From assembly GCF_003234935.1 (NCBI RefSeq), contig NZ_QKSB01000007.1, positions 36,272-100,271 on the forward strand: DNA of 64,000 nucleotides, in the 5' to 3' direction. The translations under genes were made by a program, and so were the position numbers. Each line of letters starts with the position of its first letter. The first letter of the stretch is position 1. The notes beneath the pieces are model-generated. The model saw nothing but the letters and a program-made list of their open reading frames with translations, was not told the DNA's origin and made no database searches. Below, one piece after another: positions 26,477 through 34,981 of the stretch. The DNA comes from Putridiphycobacter roseus. GTDB lineage: Bacteria > Bacteroidota > Bacteroidia > Flavobacteriales_D > Crocinitomicaceae.

Positions 26477-26945
26477 AATTGTTGCTTGAGATACAAAGGT
26501 AATGGTTATTTAAAAAATGACTTCATATACTACATAAATAAGTGTGAGAGCAATTGTTAATAACTTTGCATAACTCCAACATAAGTATACTATTGTTTTA
26601 AATACTAAACCTTTACTAAGATCGTTATATTTTTAATAAAGTGTTAATTAAATAAGGAAAAGATGTGAAAAAAACAGCAATTTAAATTAGGTTTATAACG
26701 TTCTATTTTGGCTTGTAAAAAAAATCCAATAAACGTTGTTTATAACTCGCCTTTTTAGATGTCACTTATACACAGATAAAACTGGAGAGAAAAAAATATT
26801 TAATTAACAATTTAAAAATAGTAAATTTGTTAATAACATAGCTAAAACCAATAAAAATGGGTAATGTTGATGTGAATAAAACTGTATAAAACTCAATATA
26901 TTTAAAATCCTACAAAAAACACAATGATTTTTACACTTATCAACA
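26477..26945. other. oriC: Candidate replication origin (oriC): AT-rich gap with DnaA-box-like 9-mers
   Basis: A 447-base gene-free stretch, extremely AT-rich. Exact DnaA-box-type 9-mers (TTATNCACA) occur at 26766-26774 (TTATACACA, plus strand) and 26871-26879 (TTATTCACA, minus strand). Near matches are TGTTAATAA at 26555-26563 and 26828-26836 (TTATTAACA on the minus strand) and TTATCAACA at 26937-26945, just inside the next gene. A/T runs between 26800 and 26840 could serve as the unwinding element. Coding third positions on the plus strand look A/C-leaning to the left and G/T-leaning to the right, judged by eye from a few genes. The parS sites at 7.3 and 55.9 kb support this. dnaA itself is not in the window. 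Confidence 0.45.
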
Positions 26946-28504
26946 GCCCTAATAATAGTAATAAAAGATTCTTTTTTAAAAAAAAATATTTATTAATTAT
27001 ATTATTCGAAATAGGGTGTGGCTTAAAATTGATGGGACAAAAGATAGATCCAAACGGCTATAATGTTTTTTATTATGAAAATGGAATAAAGTCTAGCGAA
27101 GGCTATTTTAAAAATGGTATGCCAGATAGTTTATGGAAAGCATATAATTTAGAAGGTACTTTAACCGCCACCGGATTAAAAAAAGAAGGCTTAAGTACCG
27201 GTCTTTGGAAATTTTATAATGATGCCGGTAAATTAAAACAAACTTCTGTTTACGAAAAGGATTTAAAAAATGGTTGTACTACCATCTATGATAGCCTTCA
27301 ATTTAAAATAGAAGAAAGATTTTATGAAAACGATACTTTACAACAAGAACTCGTTTATTTTAATGCCAAAGGGAATATTATTAGAATTGATCAATTAAAA
27401 GATGGTGTTGTAAATGGAGACACCAAGGTTTTTAATGATGCAGGCCAATTAATAAAAGAAGCTTACTATAAAGATGGTAAATTAATAGAAGATAAAAAAA
27501 TTAATGCCATCAATGAAGCAGGAGAAAGAGTTGGCTTTTGGAGAGAATATTACCCCAATGGTATTTTACGCACCGAATCCACTTATAAAAATGGAAAATT
27601 AAATGGTTTGTATAAGACTTACGATAAAAAAGGGAGTCTTTTAACCATCAATTACATGATTAACGATAGTATTTCAGATAATTCTAGAGACATTGTTTTA
27701 ATAGATTTATATAGAACTTATTTTCCAAATACTTTAAATGAAAAATTAGTCGGGGGATTAACCAATGGCAAAAAAAATGGTTTGTTTAGAGAATATGACA
27801 TAGAAGGAAATTTAGTGAATGGTTACTTGTATAAAAACGATACCCTAAGGGCAGAGGGAATTATTTTAAATGATGGTACCTATGATGGTGATTGGAAATA
27901 TTATTATCCAGATGGAAAAGTAAGTGTGGTTGGAAAATACGTGAATGGTAAAAAGTCAGGCCAATGGATTTACTATTACAACAATGGAAAAATTCAACAA
28001 AAAGGTAAATATAGTGAAGGGGAATTTGCTGGAGCTTGGGTATTATATTATCCAAGTGGTGCCATTCAAGCACAGGAATTTTATAAAAAAGGTAAATATG
28101 AAGGGACCTTACTTGAATATGATGAAAATGGAGAAGAGCTAACCCGCGGAGAATATTACAATGGGTTGAGAGAGGGAGAATGGTTTTATCATGTAGGAGA
28201 TTTTAAAGAAACTGGTGCTTACACCTTGGGAATGAAAAATGGGGTTTGGAAACAATACTATAAAAACGGTAAACTCTCATTTATTGGTGAATTTGATGAA
28301 GATCAACCAAAAGGAAAACACTTAACTTATTATGAAACAGGTGTAGTGAAAACAAAAGGAAAATATAAAGCAGGACAAAAAAATGGGAAGTGGTTGAGCT
28401 ATAATGAAATGGGTGAAACTATTGAAAATTTAGAATTTTATTATGGTAAATTGGTCAAAATAAACGGGAAAAGGATTATTGTAATTGAAGAAGATTTAGA
28501 ATAA
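26924..28504 (+). CDS. Exported YwqK/MORN-repeat protein
   Basis: 526 aa. After a basic N-terminus and a hydrophobic stretch (YLLIILFEIGCGLKLMG) that looks like a signal peptide, the protein is made of many repeats of about 22 residues. These follow the pattern YYxNGxLxxxGxYxxGxKxGxW, as in YYPDGKVSVVGKYVNGKKSGQW and YYPSGAIQAQEFYKKGKYEGTL. These are MORN-like repeats of the YwqK antitoxin-annotated family (COG2849), common and functionally vague in Bacteroidota. No toxin gene is adjacent, so a toxin-antitoxin role is not supported. The next gene is a LytTR regulator with its own promoter. Confidence 0.82.
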   Translation: MIFTLINSPNNSNKRFFFKKKYLLIILFEIGCGLKLMGQKIDPNGYNVFYYENGIKSSEGYFKNGMPDSLWKAYNLEGTLTATGLKKEGLSTGLWKFYNDAGKLKQTSVYEKDLKNGCTTIYDSLQFKIEERFYENDTLQQELVYFNAKGNIIRIDQLKDGVVNGDTKVFNDAGQLIKEAYYKDGKLIEDKKINAINEAGERVGFWREYYPNGILRTESTYKNGKLNGLYKTYDKKGSLLTINYMINDSISDNSRDIVLIDLYRTYFPNTLNEKLVGGLTNGKKNGLFREYDIEGNLVNGYLYKNDTLRAEGIILNDGTYDGDWKYYYPDGKVSVVGKYVNGKKSGQWIYYYNNGKIQQKGKYSEGEFAGAWVLYYPSGAIQAQEFYKKGKYEGTLLEYDENGEELTRGEYYNGLREGEWFYHVGDFKETGAYTLGMKNGVWKQYYKNGKLSFIGEFDEDQPKGKHLTYYETGVVKTKGKYKAGQKNGKWLSYNEMGETIENLEFYYGKLVKINGKRIIVIEEDLE

Positions 28505-28509
28505 TATAG

Positions 28510-28538
28510 TTGCCTGTCAATAAATTTTGTTACTTTTG
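28510..28538 (+). promoter_or_regulatory. Promoter of the LytTR regulator gene
   Basis: TTG at 28510-28512 and TACTTTTG at 28531-28538 (TAnnTTTG) are 18 bases apart. The ATG is 22 bases after the -7 element. Confidence 0.6.
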
Positions 28539-28560
28539 AAATGAACTCAAAATTACCACT

Positions 28561-29316
28561 ATGCTTGAAATTAATGTCTTGGTTGTAGAAGACGAAAGTA
28601 TTGTTTCTAAGGATATTCAGCACAGCTTAAAAAAATTAGGTTATTCTATTATTGGTGCAGCAGCATCTGGAGAAAAAGCCTATGAATTAGCAATAACCTT
28701 AAATCCTGATATCATTTTAATGGATATTATGTTAAAAGGGGAAATGAATGGCATTGAAACAGTAGAAAAAATTAGGGCTGAAAAAGACATTCCAATCATT
28801 TATTTGACAGCATATGCGGATAAATCTACTTTAGAAAAAGCTAAAATTACAGAACCACATGGTTATATTATTAAGCCATTTAAGGATGTAGATTTACATA
28901 CTACTATTGAAATGGCTTTGTATAAGTTTTCTAAGGAAAAGCAAGTAAAAGAAGAAAGAGATTTGTTTTATTCTTTGATTGAAAATAAAGAACCTTCTTC
29001 TGAATTTATCTTTGTTAAATCAAAAAGTAAACTGGTAAAAATAAAAAATTCAGATATATTTTATATTGAAGCTCTGAAAGATTATGTTGCTTTAAACACG
29101 ATTGATAATCGTTATACCGTGCATACGAGTATGAAAGATTTGGCTTCAAAATTACCTTCTGATCAATTTATTAGAGTACACCGTTCTTACATTGTAAGAA
29201 TAGATAAAATAGTAGCTATAGAATATCCAAACCTACTATTAGAAAACGAAAATAAACGTATTCCAATAGGAGGTTTTTATAAAGATGAATTGATGAATTC
29301 TTTAAATTTAATTTAA
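28561..29316 (+). CDS. LytTR-family response regulator
   Basis: 251 aa. The N-terminal receiver domain (about 1-125) has the acidic pair ED at 10-11, the phospho-acceptor Asp55 (IILMDIML), the Thr in YLTAYAD and the Lys in GYIIKPF. The C-terminal LytTR DNA-binding domain (about 150-250) shows FIFVKSKSKLVKIKNSDIFYIEALKDYV and FIRVHRSYIV. Such regulators act with a LytS/histidine-kinase partner, which is not adjacent here. The gene has its own promoter after the YwqK-repeat gene, and its stop overlaps the convergent nfu stop by 4 bases. Target genes unknown. Confidence 0.93.
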   Translation: MLEINVLVVEDESIVSKDIQHSLKKLGYSIIGAAASGEKAYELAITLNPDIILMDIMLKGEMNGIETVEKIRAEKDIPIIYLTAYADKSTLEKAKITEPHGYIIKPFKDVDLHTTIEMALYKFSKEKQVKEERDLFYSLIENKEPSSEFIFVKSKSKLVKIKNSDIFYIEALKDYVALNTIDNRYTVHTSMKDLASKLPSDQFIRVHRSYIVRIDKIVAIEYPNLLLENENKRIPIGGFYKDELMNSLNLI

Positions 29317-29945
29317 GAGTAAGCCACTACTTCGGTTACTTCTTCTAAATTACTTTTTAATAAAGTTTCTATTCCGCCTTTTAAGGTTTGTGTAGAGGAT
29401 GGACATCCAGCACATGAACCTTTTAACATGACGTATACTTTACCGTCGTTAAAACCGATAAAATCGATTGCACCACCGTCATTTTCAACAGCTGGACGAA
29501 CATATTCGTTTAATAAAGCGATAATAGGTTCATCTAAATCTGATTTTTCAAAAGATGCTGGTTGATCTGCTGGTGTTTCATTTAAGTTTACTGCAGCTGT
29601 TGCAGGTTTTTCAGCAGCTTTAGGTGCACCTGGCGCAGGAATTCTAATAATTGCTTCTTTACCATTGGCTAACCATTCTCTAATAAACTCTCTTAATTCC
29701 ATTACAATAAAATCCCAATCAATGTTATCCGTTTTTGTAACTGTTACAAAATTAGATGCCATAAAAACGCCATCCACAAAGGGAAAGTTAAACAAAGCTT
29801 CTGCTAAAGGAGAATATCCCTTTGCTTCGTCCATGGAATTAAAAACTATGTTTTGGTCAGACAATACCAAGTGTTTGTTGGAAACAAATTTCATGGTTGC
29901 TGGGTTAGGTGTCATTTCTGCGTAAAGTGTAATTGGAACTTGCAT
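29313..29945 (-). CDS. NfuA/NifU-type Fe-S cluster carrier
   Basis: 210 aa with an N-terminal Nfu_N/Scaffold domain (about 1-95; YAEMTPNPATMKFVSN). An Ala/Pro-rich linker (about 103-130) leads to a C-terminal NifU-like domain with the cluster-binding CxxC, Cys178 and Cys181 in KGSCAGCPSS. This two-domain layout is that of Nfu proteins that deliver 4Fe-4S clusters to client enzymes in the cytoplasm. Lipoyl synthase is a known client elsewhere, and lipB is in this window, but not adjacent. The gene is monocistronic and convergent with the LytTR gene. Confidence 0.93.
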   Translation of the reverse strand: MQVPITLYAEMTPNPATMKFVSNKHLVLSDQNIVFNSMDEAKGYSPLAEALFNFPFVDGVFMASNFVTVTKTDNIDWDFIVMELREFIREWLANGKEAIIRIPAPGAPKAAEKPATAAVNLNETPADQPASFEKSDLDEPIIALLNEYVRPAVENDGGAIDFIGFNDGKVYVMLKGSCAGCPSSTQTLKGGIETLLKSNLEEVTEVVAYS

Positions 29946-30030
29946 GGTGTGTGAATTATTTATTTGTACAAAAATACTAGGTTTTCAACAATACACATAA
30001 ACTAATTTCAAGTAAAAGTAAAAAATTGCT

Positions 30031-30038
30031 TAATTTTG
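30031..30038 (+). promoter_or_regulatory. -7 element for the metal-related operon
   Basis: TAATTTTG fits TAnnTTTG and ends 8 bases before the ATG at 30047, so the transcript would have almost no leader. Confidence 0.45.
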
Positions 30039-30046
30039 TAGCGTAA

Positions 30047-30427
30047 ATGAATTTTTTAGTCAACATATTTTTTCTCTTTATTACCTTAACTTCTGCAGTT
30101 GGGGTAAGTTTTGATGGACATACTTGTAAGGCTAAAAATATAGAAAATCACAGCTGTTGTCAAAAAGAATCTAAAAAAAATAATCAACCTTGTCATGCGG
30201 CATGCTGTGTCCAAAATATGGTTGATATTAGAATTAAAGAAGTGTCCAGCATTTCGTCAAGAACGCTACTTACTGTTCCTTCATTAAATTTACCACAAAG
30301 ACACTTTAGTGTATTCCATACACTTTCAGTATATAAATCAAATAATTATATTGGTTTACAAGCGTCTAATTTAATCATCAAGGTAACCACTTACTCACCC
30401 GAATTTAAACAATCATGGATCATTTGA
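30047..30427 (+). CDS. Small Cys-rich exported protein (HYC_CC_PP-like)
   Basis: 126 aa. An N-terminal signal sequence (MNFLVNIFFLFITLTSAVGVSF) is followed by a Cys/His-rich segment (HTCKAKN, HSCCQK, CHAACC; about residues 24-58) and a C-terminal part without obvious motif. This resembles the small Bacteroidota proteins named for their HYC, CC and PP motifs, which are found with copper-related TonB receptors. Here the first motif is HTC. The protein is presumably periplasmic and binds metal; this is inferred from residue content and the two genes that follow. It is 47 bases upstream of the TonB receptor gene. Confidence 0.7.
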   Translation: MNFLVNIFFLFITLTSAVGVSFDGHTCKAKNIENHSCCQKESKKNNQPCHAACCVQNMVDIRIKEVSSISSRTLLTVPSLNLPQRHFSVFHTLSVYKSNNYIGLQASNLIIKVTTYSPEFKQSWII

Positions 30428-30474
30428 TTTATGCTTTAATTTTTAAAATTGAAGTATAAATTAAAATAAAAATC

Positions 30475-32670
30475 ATGAAAATAATCCTATTATTTGGTCT
30501 CATCATTTGTTCGGTACAAGCTAAAGCACAAAATGTTACTGGAAAAATTATTGACCAAAATAAAGAAAGTATTCCCGGCGTAATCGTCAAGTGGAATCAA
30601 AAAAAGAATTACGCAAAAACCAATGTCGAGGGAGAATTTAAGGCAGAAATCAATCGTTTTCCCGATACCTTAATTGTAGAACATATTGGATTTGCGACTT
30701 TTACAAAAATACTCCACCAAGCCAGTGAAAATTTAATGATTGAATTGGTAGCAGCCGATACACTTTCGACTGTGGTTGTAAAAGGAAAAAATGATGGCAA
30801 GAGTATAGATTTATTTAGTGCAAGACATACTGAATTGATTGGACAAGGGGAATTGAGAAAGGCAGCTTGCTGTAATTTATCGGAAGCTTTTGAAACCAAT
30901 GCTTCGGTGGATGTTAATTTAACAGATGCCGTTTCTGGAGCAAAAAAAATTCAAATGTTAGGTTTGGATGGTGTTTATTCTCAAATTCAGTTTGAAAATA
31001 TTCCATTGGTGAGGGGACTGTCCTCTTCATACGGACTAGGTTTAATGCCTGGTACTTGGATTGAATCTATTCAAGTGACCAAGGGAACAGGTTCAGTCAT
31101 CAATGGGTATGAATCCATTGCTGGAATGATCAATTTACAATTAAAAGAACCCGCGAATGATGAGAAATTATACATTAACACTTATGCCAATCGATTTGGT
31201 AGGGCAGAGCTAAACATACATGGTGTTCAAAAATTAAAAAATTGGAAGACCATGAGTTTTTTACACTTGTCCAACAATTTTTTAGAAGTCGACGACAACA
31301 AAGATGGATTCAGAGATATTCCAGTTGGATTTTCAGGCGCATTTATGAACCGTTGGGAAAGAAGAGGAGAATATTTGGAGTCAAAATTAGGGATTAGAGG
31401 AGTTATTGTTAATAAACAAGGTGGTCAAATTGGTTATCAACCTAATAGTTCAGATAATTTGAAGTACGGAATGGATTTAAATACAGAGCACTTAGAAGTA
31501 TTTGCTAAAAATGGATTCTTTTTTAAAAATAGCAATACTTCAAGTTTAGGTACGGTGGTGCAAGCTAAATACCATCACTTGCAAAATAATTTTGGAAATA
31601 AAACTTATGAAGGGACACAAAAGAAGCTTTATATCAACACCATTTATAGCGACATTATTCAAAACACAAACCACAACTTTAGTACAGGCTTAAGTTTTGT
31701 GTTAGACGATTATGTGCAAAGCTATAATGACTCTAGTTTTTTAAAGACCGAGATTGTTCCAGGAGCATTTTTTGAATATACTTATCACTATTTGGAGGAA
31801 TTTACTTTGGTGGCAGGCTTAAGGGGCGATTATCATAATTTATATGGTCCGTTTTTCTCTCCTCGACTGCATGCAAAGTGGAACATGAGTAAACAAAATG
31901 CCTTGCGTTTAAGTGCGGGTAGAGGGTACCGTGTGGCAAATCCATATGCCGATTATAGCAGTTTAATGGCGAGTAGCAGAACTTGGTATGTGGCAAATGA
32001 CTTGGCACCAGAAGATGCGATTAATGCTGGTTTGACCTATACCCAAAAGTTTATTTTTAAAGAAAGGGTATCTACTTTAACGCTCGATTATTTTTACACT
32101 ACATTTAATAATCAAGTAGTAACTGATTTGGACATGGCCAGTAATGAAATTCATTTTTACAATGCCAGTGGAACTTCCTACTCTAACAGTTTTCAAGCAG
32201 AATTGTCCATTAAGCCACACGAGACTTTAGAATTGAGAGGAGCTTTTAAGTATTATGATGTCAAAGCTGAGTTTAATGGGGAATTGCAACAAAAAGCATT
32301 TACTCCAAAATTTAGGGCTTTATTTAACGTAGGCTATCACACGCGAAATAAAAAATGGGAGTATGACCTCACAGGAAATTGGATGGGCATTAAAAGACTT
32401 CCTAGCACCGCTAGTAATCCTGTTGAAGACCAAAGAGCAACTACCTCAAAACAGTTTTGGTTGTTAAACAGTCAAATTACTTATAAGCGACCAAAAATCA
32501 GTTTTTATTTGGGTGCTGAAAACATTTTAAATTACACGCAAAATAATGCCATCATTTCGCCAGATGATCCCTTTGGTTCGTATTTTGATGCAACCCAACT
32601 GTGGGCGCCAATTACAGGCACAAATATTTATATCGGATTACATTATACAATTAAACATAAAAAACAATGA
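30475..32670 (+). CDS. TonB-dependent receptor, probably for copper or another metal
   Basis: 731 aa. Signal peptide to about residue 21 (VQAKAQ), carboxypeptidase-regulatory-like domain (22-95), plug (about 125-235) and barrel to the C-terminus (ITGTNIYIGLHY). The plug carries an unusual Cys pair (KAACCNLSEAFETN), as I recall in metal-linked receptors of this phylum, and VTKGTGSVINGYESIAGMINLQL. It lies between a Cys/His-rich small protein and an HMA-domain protein, overlapping the latter by 4 bases (ATGA). The whole trio is read as a metal uptake module. The metal is not determined by sequence alone; copper is the best guess. Confidence 0.88.
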   Translation: MKIILLFGLIICSVQAKAQNVTGKIIDQNKESIPGVIVKWNQKKNYAKTNVEGEFKAEINRFPDTLIVEHIGFATFTKILHQASENLMIELVAADTLSTVVVKGKNDGKSIDLFSARHTELIGQGELRKAACCNLSEAFETNASVDVNLTDAVSGAKKIQMLGLDGVYSQIQFENIPLVRGLSSSYGLGLMPGTWIESIQVTKGTGSVINGYESIAGMINLQLKEPANDEKLYINTYANRFGRAELNIHGVQKLKNWKTMSFLHLSNNFLEVDDNKDGFRDIPVGFSGAFMNRWERRGEYLESKLGIRGVIVNKQGGQIGYQPNSSDNLKYGMDLNTEHLEVFAKNGFFFKNSNTSSLGTVVQAKYHHLQNNFGNKTYEGTQKKLYINTIYSDIIQNTNHNFSTGLSFVLDDYVQSYNDSSFLKTEIVPGAFFEYTYHYLEEFTLVAGLRGDYHNLYGPFFSPRLHAKWNMSKQNALRLSAGRGYRVANPYADYSSLMASSRTWYVANDLAPEDAINAGLTYTQKFIFKERVSTLTLDYFYTTFNNQVVTDLDMASNEIHFYNASGTSYSNSFQAELSIKPHETLELRGAFKYYDVKAEFNGELQQKAFTPKFRALFNVGYHTRNKKWEYDLTGNWMGIKRLPSTASNPVEDQRATTSKQFWLLNSQITYKRPKISFYLGAENILNYTQNNAIISPDDPFGSYFDATQLWAPITGTNIYIGLHYTIKHKKQ

Positions 32671-33008
32671 GAAATTTACTATTATTAGCTTTTGTGGCTT
32701 TTTTAAGCACAGGATTTACACAATCAACAACAACGATAACGATTAAAACAAGTGCCCTTTGTGGCGATTGTAAGGAGCGTATAGAAAATGAATTGAACTA
32801 TACCAAAGGGGTTAAGTTTGCTGAATTAGATTTGGAATCAAACTTCATCACGGTTAAGTACAAAACAAAAAAAACCAGCGAAAAAATCATCAAAGAAGCA
32901 GTGACCAATTTAGGTTATCACGCCAATGAGATGGAAAGAAATTCAGCAGCATTTAGTGAATTGCCTGGATGTTGTCAGGACCCAAATGCAACTTGTACAA
33001 AAAAGTAA
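32667..33008 (+). CDS. Exported heavy-metal-associated (HMA) domain protein
   Basis: 113 aa. The signal peptide ends near FTQS. The ferredoxin-like HMA domain (about 22-90) has the metal-binding CxxC in SALCGDCKERIE and the typical IKEAVTNLGYHA ending. The tail adds further Cys residues (PGCCQDPNATC). It is likely a periplasmic metallochaperone for copper or a similar ion, working with the receptor whose gene it overlaps. The dinB gene starts 9 bases after the stop, but the functional connection there is doubtful. Confidence 0.87.
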   Translation: MRNLLLLAFVAFLSTGFTQSTTTITIKTSALCGDCKERIENELNYTKGVKFAELDLESNFITVKYKTKKTSEKIIKEAVTNLGYHANEMERNSAAFSELPGCCQDPNATCTKK

Positions 33009-33017
33009 TTTAACTAC

Positions 33018-34109
33018 ATGGAGCTTCAAGGGCCCTTCAAAAAAATAATTCATGTGGACATGGATGCATTTTATGCGTCGGTGGAGCAATTGGATGATGA
33101 AAGCCTGAGAGGAAAACCAATAGCAGTTGGTGGCAGCGAGCAACGTGGTGTTGTGGCTGCCGCCAGTTACGAAGCTAGAAAATTTGGGGTACGCTCTGCC
33201 ATGTCGAGTGTATTGGCTAAAAAAAAATGCGCTGAACTCATTTTTGTCAAACCACGCTTTGAACGTTACAAAGAAGTTTCTCAACAAATTAGAGCAGTAT
33301 TTTTAGAGTACTCTGACTTGGTAGAACCGCTTTCGTTGGACGAGGCTTTTATTGACGTTACGGTCAACAAAAAAAACATGGAGTCGGCCAATGACATTGC
33401 CAAAGAAATTAGGGCTAAAATATTTGAACGGACCGGTCTCACCGCTTCAGCTGGTATTTCTATCAATAAGTTTACGGCTAAAATTGCTTCGGATATCAAT
33501 AAGCCAAACGGACAAAAGACCATTCATCCTTCACAAGTACTGGACTTTTTAGAAAAATTACCCATTAGAAAATTCTTTGGGGTGGGAGAAGCCACCGCCA
33601 AAAAAATGAATGCTTGGGGTATTTTTAACGGTCGAGATTTAAAGCAACATACCCTGCCTTTTTTAAACCAAAATTTTGGTAAGTCAGGGGCGCATTTTTA
33701 TAATATTGTCCGGGGAATTCAACACAGCACGGTGAAACCCGATAGGGTACGAAAGTCAGTGGGAGCCGAAAGGACATTTGAACAAAATATTACCAGTGAA
33801 AGCTTTATGTTGGAGAAGTTAAATGACATTGGTATTGAGCTTGAAAAACGTTTAATTAAAAGTAAAAACAAAGGTAAAACCGTCACGGTTAAGATAAAAT
33901 TTAGTGATTTTACTACCCAAACCAGGAGTAAAACTGTAAACCATTTCCTCCAGTTAAAGGCTGATTTTTTTCCCATCATTGAAGAACTACTTTACCAAGA
34001 AGAAATTAAAAAATCGGTCAGGTTACTGGGTATTACCATCAGTAATTTAGACCATGAAGAAGAGCAGCAATCAGAGAGTATACAATTAAAATTTGCTTTT
34101 TACAGGTGA
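33018..34109 (+). CDS. dinB: DNA polymerase IV (Y-family, DinB)
   Basis: 363 aa translesion polymerase. The catalytic acidic residues are at about Asp14 (HVDMDAFYASVEQ) and Asp108-Glu109 (SLDEAFIDV). The thumb/helix-hairpin-helix region reads RKFFGVGEATAKKMNAWGI, and the little-finger domain follows (VGAERTFEQNI). It ends in FAFYR rather than an obvious QxxLF-type clamp motif, though IQLKFAF is close to one. Translesion synthesis opposite damaged bases is its family role. The stop overlaps the next gene by 4 bases. No LexA box was recognised upstream. Confidence 0.95.
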   Translation: MELQGPFKKIIHVDMDAFYASVEQLDDESLRGKPIAVGGSEQRGVVAAASYEARKFGVRSAMSSVLAKKKCAELIFVKPRFERYKEVSQQIRAVFLEYSDLVEPLSLDEAFIDVTVNKKNMESANDIAKEIRAKIFERTGLTASAGISINKFTAKIASDINKPNGQKTIHPSQVLDFLEKLPIRKFFGVGEATAKKMNAWGIFNGRDLKQHTLPFLNQNFGKSGAHFYNIVRGIQHSTVKPDRVRKSVGAERTFEQNITSESFMLEKLNDIGIELEKRLIKSKNKGKTVTVKIKFSDFTTQTRSKTVNHFLQLKADFFPIIEELLYQEEIKKSVRLLGITISNLDHEEEQQSESIQLKFAFYR

Positions 34110-34909
34110 TTGAAATGGATAAATATAGGGTACAGTCAGTACTAGACACAGCAACCTTGGAGGTAGACATTGAAAAAGTTGATTCCTTTGATTTGACGGC
34201 CTTAAAAATTGAAAATTCAAGTGAAATAGTCTTGCCCACTAATTTAAGGCTCGGACATATTATTGAAAAAGTTTTTGCTCATTTTATCCAAGCGGCCAGT
34301 AATTTTGAAATCTTATATGAAAACCTACAAATCATTGACCAAAAAAGGACTTTGGGCGAGCTGGATTTCATTGTTAAAGACTTAGAAAAAAATAAGCTTA
34401 TCCATGTTGAGGTGGCCTACAAATTTTACCTCTTAGATCCCAGTCTTTCTAATGCGCAAAGCCACTGTTGGATTGGACCGAATAGGAATGATTCCTTTGT
34501 AGAAAAAATTACCAAGATGCGGGAAAAGCAGTTTCCAATACTGTACCACAAAGCAACTGTACCATACTTGCAAAAAATGGTGATAACTGAAATACAACAA
34601 GCCCTTTGCTTTATGGCTAATTTATTTTTACCCATGGGTTTTAAAGGCGCAATTGAACCCAAATTTCAAGGGGCTGTCAAGGGTTATTACCTGCCTTATG
34701 GCGAATTTTTAAAAGCAAATCACAGTAATATACAATACCACATTCCAGTAAAAAAGCTTTGGGGCATAGCACCTAAAACAAATTCAAATTGGTCAACTTT
34801 CGAAGCCATTAAAGCCGACTTAACAAAAAGCATAGCAGAAAAACAAGCCCCTTTACTTTGGGTAAAAACCGAAGCTGGTTTTGAGGAAATGTTTTTGGTG
34901 TGGTGGTAA
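34106..34909 (+). CDS. DUF1853-family protein
   Basis: 267 aa; the GTG at 34106 overlaps the dinB stop, and an ATG three codons later (34115) is equally possible. It fits the DUF1853 family, with LRLGHIIEKVFAHFIQAASNF, the acidic LGELDFIVKD and HVEVAYKFYLLD, and later CWIGPNRNDSFVEK. The ELD...EVAYK arrangement resembles the D...ExK pattern of PD-(D/E)XK nuclease folds. A nuclease activity is therefore conceivable but not shown. Coupling to dinB suggests a DNA-related role, which is inference. Confidence 0.75.
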   Translation: MIEMDKYRVQSVLDTATLEVDIEKVDSFDLTALKIENSSEIVLPTNLRLGHIIEKVFAHFIQAASNFEILYENLQIIDQKRTLGELDFIVKDLEKNKLIHVEVAYKFYLLDPSLSNAQSHCWIGPNRNDSFVEKITKMREKQFPILYHKATVPYLQKMVITEIQQALCFMANLFLPMGFKGAIEPKFQGAVKGYYLPYGEFLKANHSNIQYHIPVKKLWGIAPKTNSNWSTFEAIKADLTKSIAEKQAPLLWVKTEAGFEEMFLVWW

Positions 34910-34981
34910 TAAATAGTTAAAATTGAATGTGCTAGAACATTTTATTTTATATCTTCATCACACAAATTTATATTTAGGAAT

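Noticed and set aside
26924..28504. Toxin-antitoxin system from the YwqK label
   Set aside because: The protein has an export signal and MORN-like repeats only; no toxin-like gene is adjacent.
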